The notes: generated from the letters alone by a model not told the origin. 64,000 bases of DNA from Rhizobium sp. BK399 (GCF_014194695.1 NZ_JACIAH010000008.1:124001-188000); one strand, 5' to 3'. Counted from the stretch's first letter, positions 9,301-18,498 are shown. Made by a program: numbers and translations.

Positions 9301-10049
9301 TGACGAGGCAGGTGAAAGCGGGCAATATTTATGTTAACCGCAACGTCATCGGCGCAGTCGTCGGCGTGCAGCCTTTCGGCGGTCGCGGTCTATCCGGGAC
9401 CGGCCCCAAGGCAGGCGGGCCTCTCTACCTCGGGCGCCTGGTTTCATCTCCGCCCATTCCGCCACAGCACAGCTCGGTCTACAGCGATCCTTCGCTTCTG
9501 GACTTTGCAAAATGGCTGGAACAGCAGGGCCTTTCTGAAGATGCGGAAGTCGCGCGGCAACTTGGCAGCCAGTCCGCTCTGGGACTTGAAATGGAGCTTC
9601 CCGGTCCGGTGGGCGAGCGTAATCTATATGCGCTTCACCCTCGCGGTAAGATCTTGTGCGCGCCGTGGTCCAGCACAGGTCTCATCCGCCAGATTTCCGT
9701 TGTCCTCGCCACCGGAAATAGCGCAGTTATCGATTGCGATGAAGGCTTGCGTCCAACATTGAAAGGACTTCCCGCCAGCGTCGGCTCACGCATTGACTGG
9801 AAGGAAACCAAAGCAATTTCCGAGCCATTGGCCGGAGCGCTCATCGAAGGTGAGGACGCGCGGGTTCTCGCTATGCTGTCGAAGATAGCAGCAATGCCAG
9901 GGCCACTACTATTGACACAATCTGCGACGCCAGCGGAGCTCAGGCATGATGCGGATGCCTACTGCCTGAACTGGCTTCTCGAGGAGGTGTCGACCTCCAT
10001 CAACACCGCTGCGGCAGGGGGCAACGCAAGCCTGATGTCGATCGGGTGA
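6342..10049 (+). CDS. putA: Bifunctional proline dehydrogenase / delta-1-pyrroline-5-carboxylate dehydrogenase (PutA)
   Basis: Oxidises proline to glutamate in two steps: FAD-dependent proline dehydrogenase, then NAD-dependent aldehyde dehydrogenase. I chose the ATG at 6342 because GGAGC lies seven bases upstream; it gives 1235 residues. The N-terminal ribbon-helix-helix domain of trifunctional enterobacterial PutA is absent. Proline dehydrogenase barrel (about 120-460) with RLVKGAYWD and YEFQCLHGMGEPLYDEV; aldehyde dehydrogenase domain (about 570-1010) with the Glu of FIAETGGQN and the nucleophile Cys of SAGQRCSALRV; then the C-terminal extension of long PutA types. Divergent from putR. Confidence 0.97.
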   Translation: MTITSETVPSNLNSLVTGGANPFEGFAPAVRPQSDLRRAITAAYRIPETVCVPALVEAAALPEKVRQGAATTARRLIEALRAKHKGTGVEGLVHEYSLSSQEGVALMCLAEALLRIPDTATRDALIRDKIAEGDWKSHLGGGRSLFVNAATWGLVVTGKLTATVNDRNLSAALTRLIARCGEPVIRRGVDMAMRMMGEQFVTGETIDEALQRAKPLEQRGFRYSYDMLGEAATTGADAERYYKDYEAAIHAIGKASDRRGIYEGPGISIKLSALHPRYSRAQSERVVSELLPKVKTLALIAKSYDIGLNIDAEEAERLELSLDILETLCLDDDLSGWNGMGFVVQAYGKRCPSVLDFIIDLARRAGRRIMVRLVKGAYWDAEIKRAQLDGLEDFPVFTRKIYTDVSYVACAKKLLAAPDAVFPQFATHNAQTLATIYHMAGSDFHVGKYEFQCLHGMGEPLYDEVVGRQNLNRPCRIYAPVGTHETLLAYLVRRLLENGANSSFVNRIADPGVSVEELVADPVDLVAGMQVPGLKHDKIALPGDLYGQRRNSAGIDVSNETTLAELTESLKASATLRWKAAPTHEREAAPSRDVVNPSDGQDIVGTVREATIEEAGAAAAIALKAAPSWAAVQPAERAALLERAADAMQAKMETLLGLIIREAGKSLLNAVAEVREAVDFLRYYAEQTRRTLGPSHAPLGPVVCISPWNFPLAIFTGQVAAALVAGNPVLAKPAEETPLIAAEAVRILHGAGIPTDVVQLVPGDGRVGAALVTAPEAAAVMFTGSTEVARIIQGELAKRLSKGGKPIPFIAETGGQNAMIVDSSALAEQVVGDVIASAFDSAGQRCSALRVLCLQEDIADRTLVMLKGALKELSIANTNRLASDIGPVITAEAKDTIEAHVEAMSGAGCKVERVNLSEATERGTFVAPTIIEISSISQLKREVFGPVLHVIRWRRQDLGRLIDDINATGYGLTFGLHTRLDETIANVTRQVKAGNIYVNRNVIGAVVGVQPFGGRGLSGTGPKAGGPLYLGRLVSSPPIPPQHSSVYSDPSLLDFAKWLEQQGLSEDAEVARQLGSQSALGLEMELPGPVGERNLYALHPRGKILCAPWSSTGLIRQISVVLATGNSAVIDCDEGLRPTLKGLPASVGSRIDWKETKAISEPLAGALIEGEDARVLAMLSKIAAMPGPLLLTQSATPAELRHDADAYCLNWLLEEVSTSINTAAAGGNASLMSIG

Positions 10050-10434
10050 TACTGGCGAGGCAGCTAGAATTGATCAGTTAGCCGATCCGCGTAGATGATT
10101 GCCTCGACGACATCGCACGCGATCGGCAAATATTTGCTTTCGGTTGCGGAGCAAAAAACAGATCCTCTTGAGAGCCAGCGAGAACGGCAGTCCAGGGTGG
10201 CTTTGCTGCTGTTTGCCGGAAGCCCGCACCTCAGAGAAAACCTCAGTTGAATTGCTGAAACCCCGCGGCCGACGGCTCCATCTGGCTGACCGAAAAATTT
10301 CATCAACAGTTTCGAGAATCTATCGAACGCCTGTGTGTTGTCGAGTAGTACACGGTTTGCGCGTCACGTCGGGACTTTCGGTTCGGCAAATTTCGGCGGT
10401 CAGGCTTTGTAGGGTGCTCTATTTGGAGGGTTCC
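10050..10434. other. Intergenic gap after putA
   Basis: No gene, repeat or clear terminator recognised. Open frames here lack ribosome-binding sites and family motifs. Confidence 0.4.
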
Positions 10435-10671
10435 ATGAAACGCTTGCACAAGCCAATCACAGCGTTCGCTTTCCTCGCTGTCGCGGCATTGAGTGCGTCA
10501 TGTACCACGGGTGGGCCACGAGCCCGCTCGCTCACAGAGCCTTTGAATCCGGCTTGCGCTGAGGGGTTCACCGTGCCAGAGCACAACACGGACTGCGTCG
10601 TTCCCATTCGCCTACGGCTGGATGTTCGATCCGGACGGCGCCCAAGCCGCGGCGCGCATGTTCTTCACTGA
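10435..10671 (+). CDS. Small predicted lipoprotein
   Basis: A frame of 78 residues starts nine bases after GGAGGG. It has a lipoprotein signal: basic MKRLHK, hydrophobic core AFAFLAVAALS, lipobox LSAS-Cys at about residue 23. The rest (TTGGPRARSLTEPLNPAC...) matches no family I know. The last 20 residues are basic and overlap the next gene in another frame, so the true 3' end may have been altered by a frameshift. Confidence 0.45.
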   Translation: MKRLHKPITAFAFLAVAALSASCTTGGPRARSLTEPLNPACAEGFTVPEHNTDCVVPIRLRLDVRSGRRPSRGAHVLH

Positions 10672-10810
10672 TCTTGGCGGCTCGGCCGCCATGCTCAGAC
10701 TTCGCGAACTTGACGACGATGCTCTGGAGGACATCGGTCTTGCGCGCTCTGAAATCAAGGCCGCAGCCTTCGGCCAGGTGCATGCCTACAGCCGAGGGAG
10801 GAGGTCGTGA
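10622..10810 (+). CDS. DUF1127-like small protein
   Basis: The second half carries the DUF1127 signature LRELDDDALEDIGLARSEI followed by a basic tail, as in the small (about 50 residue) alphaproteobacterial proteins of that family, some of which affect RNA turnover and phosphate or carbon physiology. No good ribosome-binding site precedes the ATG at 10622; ATG codons at 10658 or 10691 are alternatives. Its stop overlaps the GTG start of the exporter gene by four bases, so they are probably co-translated. Confidence 0.5.
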   Translation: MFDPDGAQAAARMFFTDLGGSAAMLRLRELDDDALEDIGLARSEIKAAAFGQVHAYSRGRRS

Positions 10811-11586
10811 TCACCCAGCCAATCGCTCCAGATCTGACCTTTTTGACCGTTCTGGTCGCTTTCTCAGGGGTCTTCCTGATCTGCTTCCTGAAAGGGGCGT
10901 TCGGAGGAGGATTCGCTATTGTCGGGATCCCGCTGCTGTCGCTCGTGATGGATCCGGTAACCGCCGGTGGCCTGCTCGCTCCCCTGTTTGTCGCCATGGA
11001 CCTCTACGCGCTCCGCTATTGGAAGCCAAACACGTGGTCGCGGCAGGATCTCGCCCCGTTGCTTCCCGGACTTATTGTCGGAATCGGGAGCGGATATCTG
11101 CTTTTCCGCTTTCTCGACCATCATGCGATCGAAATCGTCATGGCTGTCGTCACACTGATCTTCGTTGGGCTGTGGCTCGCGGGAGGAGGCGGCGTTTCCA
11201 TCCGGCCTCGATCGACACCCAAGGCTGTTGCAGCCGGGTTGGCGTCGGGCATCACCACGATGGTTGCTCATTCCGGCGGACCGCCGCTTGCGATGTACCT
11301 GCTGCCGCTCGGTTTGACCAAGGAAGTCTATGCGGGAACGACCAGCCTCTTCTTCACGGTCGGCAATGCCACCAAAGCCGTCCCGTGGTTGATGCTGGTA
11401 CGGCCGGAAGGTGTTGACCTGGTGCTAATGGCCGTATGCTTGCTCGCGGTTCCCAGTGGTGTCGGAATGGGCTGGCGACTTCATGGACGTCTCGATCAAC
11501 GCCAAATCTTCCGCGCATGCTACGCACTGCTTGCTGTGACTGCTGTGAGGCTTCTGTGGGACGGTGTTGCCGGGTACTTGGTATGA
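10807..11586 (+). CDS. TSUP-family transporter (TauE/SafE type sulfite exporter)
   Basis: Inner-membrane protein of 259 residues with about eight hydrophobic segments and the TSUP pattern of two related halves (GAFGGGFAIVGIPLLSL near residue 30; HSGGPPLAMYLLPLGL near 155). The family moves sulfite, sulfoacetate or other small anions. It begins with GTG after GGGAGGAG. Next to poxB it might export a small acid or anion, but nothing in the sequence fixes the substrate. Confidence 0.85.
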   Translation: MITQPIAPDLTFLTVLVAFSGVFLICFLKGAFGGGFAIVGIPLLSLVMDPVTAGGLLAPLFVAMDLYALRYWKPNTWSRQDLAPLLPGLIVGIGSGYLLFRFLDHHAIEIVMAVVTLIFVGLWLAGGGGVSIRPRSTPKAVAAGLASGITTMVAHSGGPPLAMYLLPLGLTKEVYAGTTSLFFTVGNATKAVPWLMLVRPEGVDLVLMAVCLLAVPSGVGMGWRLHGRLDQRQIFRACYALLAVTAVRLLWDGVAGYLV

Positions 11587-11772
11587 ATGTCTCGGATCAA
11601 TAAATGGCATTGCGGGCATATGATGAGAGGGCGGATGCGGATACGATCGGCGATTTGGCGGCGATGTCCACGGAACTCCTAAGTCCCCAACAGACTGACC
11701 GCCGGCCTTGCCCGCTTGATTCGATCGCCAGTTGAAAACCAGTCAATACCACAGCACGAAAAGGAGACTGCA

Positions 11773-13503
11773 ATGGCACGAAAGGCAGCAGACATCATCA
11801 CGGAAGTGCTTCATTCCGTCGGCGTCCGTCGTATCTACGGCGTCGTCGGAGATAGCCTGAATGGCATCACTGAATCCATGCGGCGACGCGGCGACATTGA
11901 CTGGATCCATGTGCGGCACGAAGAGACGGCGGCGTTTGCCGCGGGAGCGGAAGCTCATCTAACCGGAGAGCTTGCCGTATGCGCGGGAAGTTGCGGTCCC
12001 GGAAACCTTCATCTGATCAACGGCCTCTTCGACGCCCATCGTTCCCGAGTACCGGTCCTCGCGATCGCTGCTCAGATTCCTTCGGTCGAAATCGGACGGG
12101 GGTACTTCCAGGAGACGCATCCCGATCAACTTTTCAGGGAGTGCAGCCACTACTGCGAACTCGTTTCCAATCCCGCCCAGCTTCCCGGCGTAATCGAGAC
12201 CGCGGTTCGGACTGCGATTTCCAAACGCGGCGTCGCCGTGGTGGTCATTCCGGGAGACATCGCGCTTGCCGAATACGCCGCTCCAATCTCCAATCCGGCG
12301 GGAATCCGGATTCCTGAGCCGGTTATACTTCCGCAGGACGCCGATCTGGATAACCTGGCAAGCGTGCTGGCCGAGAGCCAGCGCACCACGCTCCTATGCG
12401 GGCGAGGATGCGAGGGCGCACACGATGAGGTGGTGGCGCTGGCCGAACGTCTAAAGGCTCCGGTCGTACACGCGCTCGGCGGCAAGGAGCATGTCGAGTG
12501 GGACAATCCGTACGACGTCGGCATGACGGGCCTCATCGGCTTTTCTTCCGGATACGGTGCGATGCTCGCCTGCGATACATTGCTGATGCTCGGGACGGAT
12601 TTTCCATATCGGCAGTTCTATCCGAGTGGCGCCAAAATTATCCAAATTGATCTCCGGGCTGAAAATCTGGGGAGACGGGCACCGTTGAAGATGGGCCTGG
12701 TCGGCGATGTAAAGGCGACGCTGTCAGCGCTACTTCCAAAGCTCGAACCGAAGTCCGATGGGGTCCACCTGGCAACAAGCCTCTCCAATTATAGAGAGGC
12801 TCGCGAAGGACTTGACGATCTCGCGACCGGCACGCCGGGCCGCAAGCCGATTCATCCGCAATATCTAGCCAAGTTGGTGAGCGAACTCGCTTCCGACGAC
12901 GCGGTATTCACATTCGACGTTGGTACCCCGACAGTATGGGCCGCACGCTATCTGAAAATGAATGGGCGGCGCAGAATGATAGGTTCCCTGGTGCATGGGT
13001 CGATGGCGAATGCATTGCCGCAAGCAATCGGCGCGCAGGCTGCCTTTCCAGACAGGCAGGTCATCAGTCTCTCGGGCGACGGAGGCTTCGCCATGCTGAT
13101 GGGCGATTTTCTTACGCTGGCTCAGCAGAACCTTCCGGTGAAGATCGTCATCTTCAACAACTCCGTACTGGGCTTCGTTGCACTTGAGATGAAGGCGTCC
13201 GGCCTCCTGGAGACGGGTACCAGCCTTAATAATCCCGATTTTGCAGCGATGGCGAATGCCGTCGGCGTTCACGCGTGCCGAGTGGAGGACCCGGCTGACT
13301 TGGAAGGGGCGCTCGCGGATGTTCTTGCACATGACGGCCCGGCACTTCTCGATGTCGTCACCAATACGGAAGAGCTGTCGATGCCGCCAAAGATCGAGGC
13401 CCTACAAGTTAAGGGATTCAGCCTTTGGGCTTTGAAGGCCGTAATGAACGGCAAGGGCAATCAATTGCTTGATCTGACCGTATCGAATTTCCTCCGTCGA
13501 TGA
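11773..13503 (+). CDS. poxB: Pyruvate:quinone oxidoreductase (PoxB type)
   Basis: Thiamine- and FAD-dependent peripheral membrane enzyme that oxidises pyruvate to acetate and CO2 and passes electrons to quinone. The start at 11773 has AAGGAG seven bases upstream and gives 576 residues (E. coli PoxB has 572). N-terminal TPP domain with the catalytic Glu region RHEETAAFAAGAEA; C-terminal TPP domain with GDGGFAMLMGDF...NN and NSVLGFVALEMKASG as in PoxB. The C-terminal end (GKGNQLLDLTVSNFLRR) resembles the amphipathic tail by which E. coli PoxB binds membrane. A strong terminator follows. Confidence 0.92.
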   Translation: MARKAADIITEVLHSVGVRRIYGVVGDSLNGITESMRRRGDIDWIHVRHEETAAFAAGAEAHLTGELAVCAGSCGPGNLHLINGLFDAHRSRVPVLAIAAQIPSVEIGRGYFQETHPDQLFRECSHYCELVSNPAQLPGVIETAVRTAISKRGVAVVVIPGDIALAEYAAPISNPAGIRIPEPVILPQDADLDNLASVLAESQRTTLLCGRGCEGAHDEVVALAERLKAPVVHALGGKEHVEWDNPYDVGMTGLIGFSSGYGAMLACDTLLMLGTDFPYRQFYPSGAKIIQIDLRAENLGRRAPLKMGLVGDVKATLSALLPKLEPKSDGVHLATSLSNYREAREGLDDLATGTPGRKPIHPQYLAKLVSELASDDAVFTFDVGTPTVWAARYLKMNGRRRMIGSLVHGSMANALPQAIGAQAAFPDRQVISLSGDGGFAMLMGDFLTLAQQNLPVKIVIFNNSVLGFVALEMKASGLLETGTSLNNPDFAAMANAVGVHACRVEDPADLEGALADVLAHDGPALLDVVTNTEELSMPPKIEALQVKGFSLWALKAVMNGKGNQLLDLTVSNFLRR

Positions 13504-13538
13504 GAAAGCGCCCGAACTCATCTCAACATCTTCGACTA

Positions 13539-13589
13539 AAACAATGATCGGCGGCTAGGAAGCAACCCTTCGCCCGCCGATCATTGTTT
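13539..13589 (+). terminator. Hairpin terminator after poxB
   Basis: Perfect 16-base-pair stem (13539-13554 with 13574-13589, core CAATGATCGGCGG) and a 19-base loop, starting 36 bases after the poxB stop. The T-run is short (GTTTAG). Confidence 0.8.
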
Positions 13590-13788
13590 AGCGCATCGCG
13601 CGCGAGGCGCTCTAATATTCGAGGACCACACCACACGGTGCCCACAGTTTGAAAAGTCGTTCCCTTAAATTGATACCTAAGGATGCGTTGCGAGCCACCT
13701 ATGCGAGGCTTAGGTGAGGGGAAGCTAAATTACCTTCGGTAAACGGGTTAAAATTTCAGAACTATCCTCTACGCGAGACGCGGGCTCA

Positions 13789-14049
13789 TTGAAGGGCGCT
13801 CCTAGATCCACACGCCTTGCAATACCCGCAAACTCGAATATTCCCCGCCGAGTTCCCGTCTATGAGCTCGAGCATCAGTCGAGAAGACCCGCTTCGGACG
13901 ACCTGGAGCCGTCCGTCATAACTTCTATTTCTGTTGTCGTGGGAAGCATCGTGTCCATCATCCTGGCGATGACAGTGATTTTCGATCCCAGCCGTTCAGG
14001 AGATCTTGTCGACATGATTTCGAGCCTACAATCCAGGCTTACAATGTGA
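13789..14049 (+). CDS. Doubtful small ORF with one membrane segment
   Basis: 86 residues with one hydrophobic stretch (VITSISVVVGSIVSIILAMTVIF, about residues 43-65) after a basic N-terminus. No ribosome-binding site is obvious and no family is recognised. It lies in decaying DNA between poxB and a cyclase remnant, so it may be a remnant itself. Confidence 0.25.
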   Translation: MKGAPRSTRLAIPANSNIPRRVPVYELEHQSRRPASDDLEPSVITSISVVVGSIVSIILAMTVIFDPSRSGDLVDMISSLQSRLTM

Positions 14050-14160
14050 CCCTAGGCGTTGCTTGCTGATCTCCTCACCTTCAGGCGTTTTTCACACCAT
14101 GGTATCATGGACAGCGGAGTTGGCCCCTCCTAGGCTTCTCCGAGACCTGAAGGGCACGCC

Positions 14161-14625
14161 ATGATCGGGGATGGAACACTCAGTATCTTTAACGCTCCCA
14201 CTGCGTCGGAGGCATGCGGGGCAGCTTTGCAAGGTTACGCTGCGCTTCGAAAGACAATTCCCTCGCTCAACGCCCGCCGTTCAGCCGAGGACCGGCCGAC
14301 AACCGATGTCTCTGTGGGGCTGCATGTTGGAGAAGTGTTCTATGGCAACATCGGTAGCCCCGCCGACTCGATTTCACGGTGGTGGGCCGCACTGTGAACG
14401 AGGCCAGCAGGATTGCTGGGCTTTGCCATCCGCTATCGACCGACATTCTTCTGTCCTCAAACTTCGCTCAGTCCTTGGACGCAGTCAACAGGGCGAACGC
14501 GGCATCGGTTGGCTGTCACACGCACGAGGCGTTTCCAGATCTATGGAGCCGTTCTCGTTGAAGACTTAGGAGCAGCGGTCCCGGTCGGTCACGAGATGAT
14601 ATTCACCTTCTGGCGCAAGTTGTAA
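14161..14625 (+). pseudogene. Remnant of a class III adenylate/guanylate cyclase
   Basis: The frame from 14161 encodes IGDGTLSIFN (the metal-binding region of class III cyclases) and LHVGEVFYGNIGSP. A frameshift near 14365 moves the homology to another frame with RLDFTVVGRTVNEASRIAGLC, and a second shift near 14550 leads to the last part. The N-terminal half of the domain and everything before it are missing. It cannot be active. Confidence 0.8.
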
Positions 14626-14642
14626 ATCAAGGATTTGAGAAT

Positions 14643-16165
14643 ATGGTCGAGCAAGTTTCCTGGCAAGTCGAGCGACTGGCGCACGATCCGGTCTGCCAGT
14701 ACGCGATGCTCGTCATCGTGATGTTTATCACAAGATTTCTGGTGCAGGGGCGGCCCGCCTTAAGGTTCGTTGTGCACTTTGTCTTCTTTGCTGTCTTGAC
14801 CGCTACGCTTGTGGCAGACAGCGTCACGCCATGGTCGGCCGACATCGCTACGACGGATCTGGCCCGGCGAACCTTTCTGGGGATCGCGAAGACGACATGG
14901 TGCTTTGCCGGGGCAACGGTCCTCGTCGCATCGGTACGGCTCTTTTTGATTGTCGAGCAAAAGCCCAGGGAAGGGCGGCTTATCCAGGATCTGCTGGTTG
15001 GGATCATTTATCTTGGCGCAGCCCTCGCCGTCATTGCCTTCGTATTCAGTCTCCCAGTCGGCACCGTCATCGTCACGTCGGGCGTCTTCGCCATTGTTCT
15101 CGGGCTCGCCCTCCAAAGCACCATGAATGACGTCTTTTCCGGTATCGCACTCAATCTCGGCCGACCTTATATCCTAGGGGACTGGATTTCCTTGGGGGAC
15201 GGTGTTCAGGGGCGCGTGGTCGAAACGAACTGGCGGGCAACTCATCTCCTCAGCAACTCAAACGATCTCATCATCGTCCCAACAGCGCACTGGCGAAGGC
15301 GCGCTTGACCAATTTGACGGGCTCAGACGAGGTTCACGGTGCGACGGTGACCGTGCGAGTTGTTCCGACACGACGGCCTTCGCTGATCGAGGACGCGATG
15401 CGTTCCGTCCTGCTTAGCGCGAATTCGATCTTGAAGTCGCCGCCACCTTCGGTCGCCATTGTTGGACTGGATTCATCCGCAATGGAGGTCGAGCTTTCCT
15501 TCCGGGTTTCCGGTATGTCGCGGACCGCCGCGGCGAAGAATGAAATCTACGACCTTATCTACCGCCACCTGCGGGCTGCAGGAATCCAACTCGGAGCGCC
15601 GCCCGGCAATCGCGCGGATCCGGCTCAAGCACCGAACAACCAGCTCCAGAACCCGGCAACGGCCTGGCGCCTGCTCAATGCAATTCCACTCTTCTCCACC
15701 CTAACCGAAGACAAAATGCACAGCCTCGCAGGCAACATGAAGCGCCTGACGTATAATGAAGGAGCGGTCATCGTCGAGCAGGACGCATCGATGTCGTCGC
15801 TGATGATCGTCCGCAACGGCGTCGTGGCCGTCGAACGCGAAGTCGAAGGAATAATGGCGGACGAAACGCGGCTGGCGCCGGGAGATTTGTTTGGCGAGCG
15901 TGGCGTTCTTTTGGGAGCCGCAGAACCCGCGCGAGTTCGCGCGCTGACATTCGTCGTGGTTTACCAGATTGGCAAGGAAGACTTGGCAAGTGTGATGCGT
16001 GATCGGCCGACTCTCGCTGAAGAACTCGGTCTCCTGCTCGCTAAGAGGATCGAGAACGAAAGGCAGTTCATTGAAAGTCACCGGCATCCCGACGAAGGAC
16101 AGCCGACCTCAATTGCAGAAAGGATCCGCCACCTTTTTGAGGTTCCGCACGCAGAGCACCACTAA
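14643..16165 (+). pseudogene. Frameshifted cyclic-nucleotide-gated MscS-type channel
   Basis: The first frame (14643-15308) gives five or so membrane segments and the MscS pore/beta region (NDVFSGIALNLGRPYILGDWI, GRVVETNWRATHL, NDLIIVP). It then runs into a stop because one base is missing around 15281-15283; restoring it gives the family's IVPNSALAKARLTN and continues in the frame 15305-16165, which contains the rest of the MscS domain and a cyclic-nucleotide-binding domain (about residues 130-250 of that part, PGDLFGERGVLLG...PARVRAL). Together this would be about 507 residues. Only one lesion is visible, so either a recent pseudogene or a sequence error. Confidence 0.85.
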
Positions 16166-16619
16166 AGGCCGGACCGGGGAGGAGGGGCCCGACATCCTGG
16201 GCTCCGTCAAGTCTGGACGCGTACTATACCAACTAACCATCCTGGGAGATGAGATTCGGCACGGCGACCCTGACGCACCCGCAAACGCTCGCGCCGATCC
16301 CTGTCGTTCGTATAATAGGACTCGGGCTGCTGACGTTGCGGTTACCAGCCTATATTTCACACGGAGAACAACAAAGCATCGCGACATCGTGGAACTCGTC
16401 GTGACGAGCCAGACCCCGCGCCCTACACATGACGTGATGCGTGGCCGGCTGCTTGTAACGATAGGTGGGCGCGTTGAGATGCTCCGCTGGCTCGAGGTGC
16501 TTCTGCGGCCGTTGGCCACTCAGCAGTTAGGTGCAAGTACGCGCGTCCGGATTGATCTTGGACCATCACTGAGAAGGCTTCCCGTTTTGCCGTGACGCAA
16601 ACACCGAGGTAACGGCGCA
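16166..16619. other. Gap without a recognised gene
   Basis: Several overlapping frames are open in this GC-rich stretch but none has a ribosome-binding site or a family motif. Probably decayed. Confidence 0.4.
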
Positions 16620-16979
16620 ATGAAAAATCATTTCGGGCCGAAACGCACTGCGAATACCGACGCAGGGGCCCGGTCAGCTCGTAGAACTACGGGAATCGCC
16701 CTGGCTTGCTTGGCAATTTTAGCCACACAAGCTTTTGCAGCGGGGCGCGAGGCTGTTCAGAGCCTGCGCAAACTGCCACGTCGTCGACAGCGTCACCGAA
16801 GCTGGACTGACCCGGCCCCGACTACGGAGCCCAGAAATTACTCAATCGTGGTCCCAGCAACCTGCGGAAAACGCTATCTCATCCGCGTCGCGCCGAAGGG
16901 CTTTTGTTTCGATGAATCCGGAATGAGCTTTGCAGACCAGGACTATCTGGTCTCCTATGACAATTCTTGCATAAAGTGA
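16620..16979 (+). pseudogene. Remnant of a secreted c-type cytochrome
   Basis: The ATG at 16620 opens a frame with a signal peptide (GIALACLAILATQAFA). Directly after it a one-base shift reveals RGARLFRACANCHVVDS, a heme-c binding motif (CANCH, codons from 16765) with the usual preceding G-x-x-L-F. In the first frame this becomes an Arg-rich tail. No later cytochrome features (axial Met, conserved Tyr/Trp) are clear. Best read as a frameshifted, shortened cytochrome c gene. Confidence 0.6.
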
Positions 16980-17044
16980 GCAAGAGCACTTTGGACAGTC
17001 ACCGACGGGAAGCTCCTTACTCACCCCCACTTGTGCTGTCAAAA

Positions 17045-17078
17045 GCAAGGTCCTGCTGCTGTGGAGGCAGGACCTTGC
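17045..17078 (-). terminator. 12-bp perfect hairpin, terminator-like on the minus strand
   Basis: Arms GCAAGGTCCTGC (17045-17056) and GCAGGACCTTGC (17067-17078) with a ten-base loop. On the minus strand the stem is followed by TTTT. No convincing minus-strand gene ends here; the rest of 16980-17379 shows nothing else I can name. Confidence 0.5.
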
Positions 17079-17379
17079 CGTTGGGATGGATGTCGGAGGG
17101 AATGTGACATCCAAGCCTTATAACACAATCTGGCATGTCACGGTTCCTCACTCTTGCAGGATTATCTTCATCGGTGGAGCCGCCGTGCTGGGCTCCTTCA
17201 GCCTTTTGACCCGCGGCCATGCCTGAGTGCCAGTTCAAATGTCCCGGCAGACAGGATACATCCACTATGGATAATCATGGTGTTTAAGTTCCCCAAATAG
17301 ACCTTACCATTCACGGCATGCTGCTTTCGAGGCCGAGCTTCCGAGCAGCAGTTGCATGACAATGTTGGGAGGAACCAGG

Positions 17380-18441
17380 ATGGTTTGGAATAGCAGTCGT
17401 GGGCCGAGAATTGCCTTCTTCGGGACTGGTGCTCAGGGCGCGTCGATCGGGGCTGACTTTGCTCGCGCCGGGCTTGATGTCACGTTCATAGAGCAGTGGC
17501 CCGAGCATGTTGAGGCAATCCGACGCGACGGCATCACGGTTAACCTGCCTTCGCGGACGATCAACGTGCAGGTTCCCGCGTTACATCTTTGCCAAGTAGC
17601 GGAAATCAGAGAACCGTTCGACCTAGTCTTTCTCGTCGTCAAAGCCTATGACACGAAGTGGGCGTGTCAGTTGATAAAGTCATGCCTTGCGCCCGACGGC
17701 CTCATCGTCGGACTGCAAAACGGCATGACCCACGAGGACATCGCCGATGTCGTGGGTCGAGAGCGAACGGTCGGAGCGGTCATCGAGGTCGCGTCCAATA
17801 TGTTCATTCCCGGCATCACAAACCGACAAAACGATCATGATACATCGTGGTTCGCTCTTGGCGCGCTAGACCCCAAGAACCGGGACCGGGTTGAGGAAGT
17901 CGCGAAGCTGCTTCGAAACTCTGGCCGTGTCGAGGTAATGGACGATATCCACTCGGCGAAATGGATGAAGCTCGTTGTCAATGCAGCGGAGCTCATTCCT
18001 TCCGCCATCGTCAATCTACCACTGGCGGACGCTGCGCGGCATCCCGGAATGTTGGAAGTGATGCGCGCCGCGGGGTACGAGGCAATGCAGGCTGCACTAG
18101 CCGATGGAGCGCAGATCATACCTATCATCGGCATGTCTGCAGTTACCACCAACCATCCTGAACGTTACGTAGATCAGATTTTCGAGGAGGTGCTCAAGAC
18201 ATTCTCCCAAGCCGATACGCTGACGACCTCGCTGCAGGATTGGCGAAAGGGTCGGCGGGCAGAAGTCCAGGAAGTCAACGGACTGGTAGCGGATATTCTG
18301 GAACGCGATGGACGAAAAGCGCCTGTCAACAGGCGCGTCGTCGAGGTGGCCTTGGACATTGAGGCCGGACGGATCGAAGCACGGCCTCATAACGCAGGCC
18401 TGTTGATGGAGAGCTATCAGCATTCGTCCGACGGGCTCTGA
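17380..18441 (+). CDS. Ketopantoate-reductase-family oxidoreductase (ApbA/PanE-like)
   Basis: Predicted NAD(P)H-dependent 2-oxoacid or related carbonyl reductase. Start chosen at 17380 because GGAGG lies seven bases upstream; an in-frame ATG eight codons earlier has no such site. N-terminal Rossmann fold (FFGTGAQGASIGADFARAG), the family Lys in VVKAYDT, and a C-terminal helical domain with AKWMKLVVNA (catalytic Lys and Asn of PanE). At 353 residues it is longer than typical PanE (about 300). The setting in a catabolic island argues for a role other than pantothenate synthesis. It converges on the regulator gene with a shared hairpin between them. Confidence 0.85.
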   Translation: MVWNSSRGPRIAFFGTGAQGASIGADFARAGLDVTFIEQWPEHVEAIRRDGITVNLPSRTINVQVPALHLCQVAEIREPFDLVFLVVKAYDTKWACQLIKSCLAPDGLIVGLQNGMTHEDIADVVGRERTVGAVIEVASNMFIPGITNRQNDHDTSWFALGALDPKNRDRVEEVAKLLRNSGRVEVMDDIHSAKWMKLVVNAAELIPSAIVNLPLADAARHPGMLEVMRAAGYEAMQAALADGAQIIPIIGMSAVTTNHPERYVDQIFEEVLKTFSQADTLTTSLQDWRKGRRAEVQEVNGLVADILERDGRKAPVNRRVVEVALDIEAGRIEARPHNAGLLMESYQHSSDGL

Positions 18442-18455
18442 ACGAGTAACCTCAG

Positions 18456-18486
18456 CCGTCGCGGGGCGCTGCTCCTCCCGCGGCGG
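18456..18486. terminator. Hairpin between convergent genes
   Basis: Ten-pair GC-rich stem with one G-U pair (18456-18465 with 18477-18486), loop of 11 bases, followed on the plus strand by GGGGGCTTTT. It lies between the stop of the PanE-like gene and the stop of the minus-strand regulator, so it may serve both. Confidence 0.6.
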
Positions 18487-18498
18487 CATCGGGGGCTT

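Noticed and set aside
6384..9844. Several long frames antisense to putA
   Set aside because: Shadows of codon bias in a GC-rich gene; putA itself is unmistakable.
16195..16595. Long plus-strand frame after the channel gene
   Set aside because: It only extends an out-of-frame reading of the channel gene and has no motif or start.
17017..17265. Minus-strand frame of 82 codons that contains the strong hairpin
   Set aside because: A coding region is unlikely to hold a 12-pair terminator-like stem, and there is no start signal.
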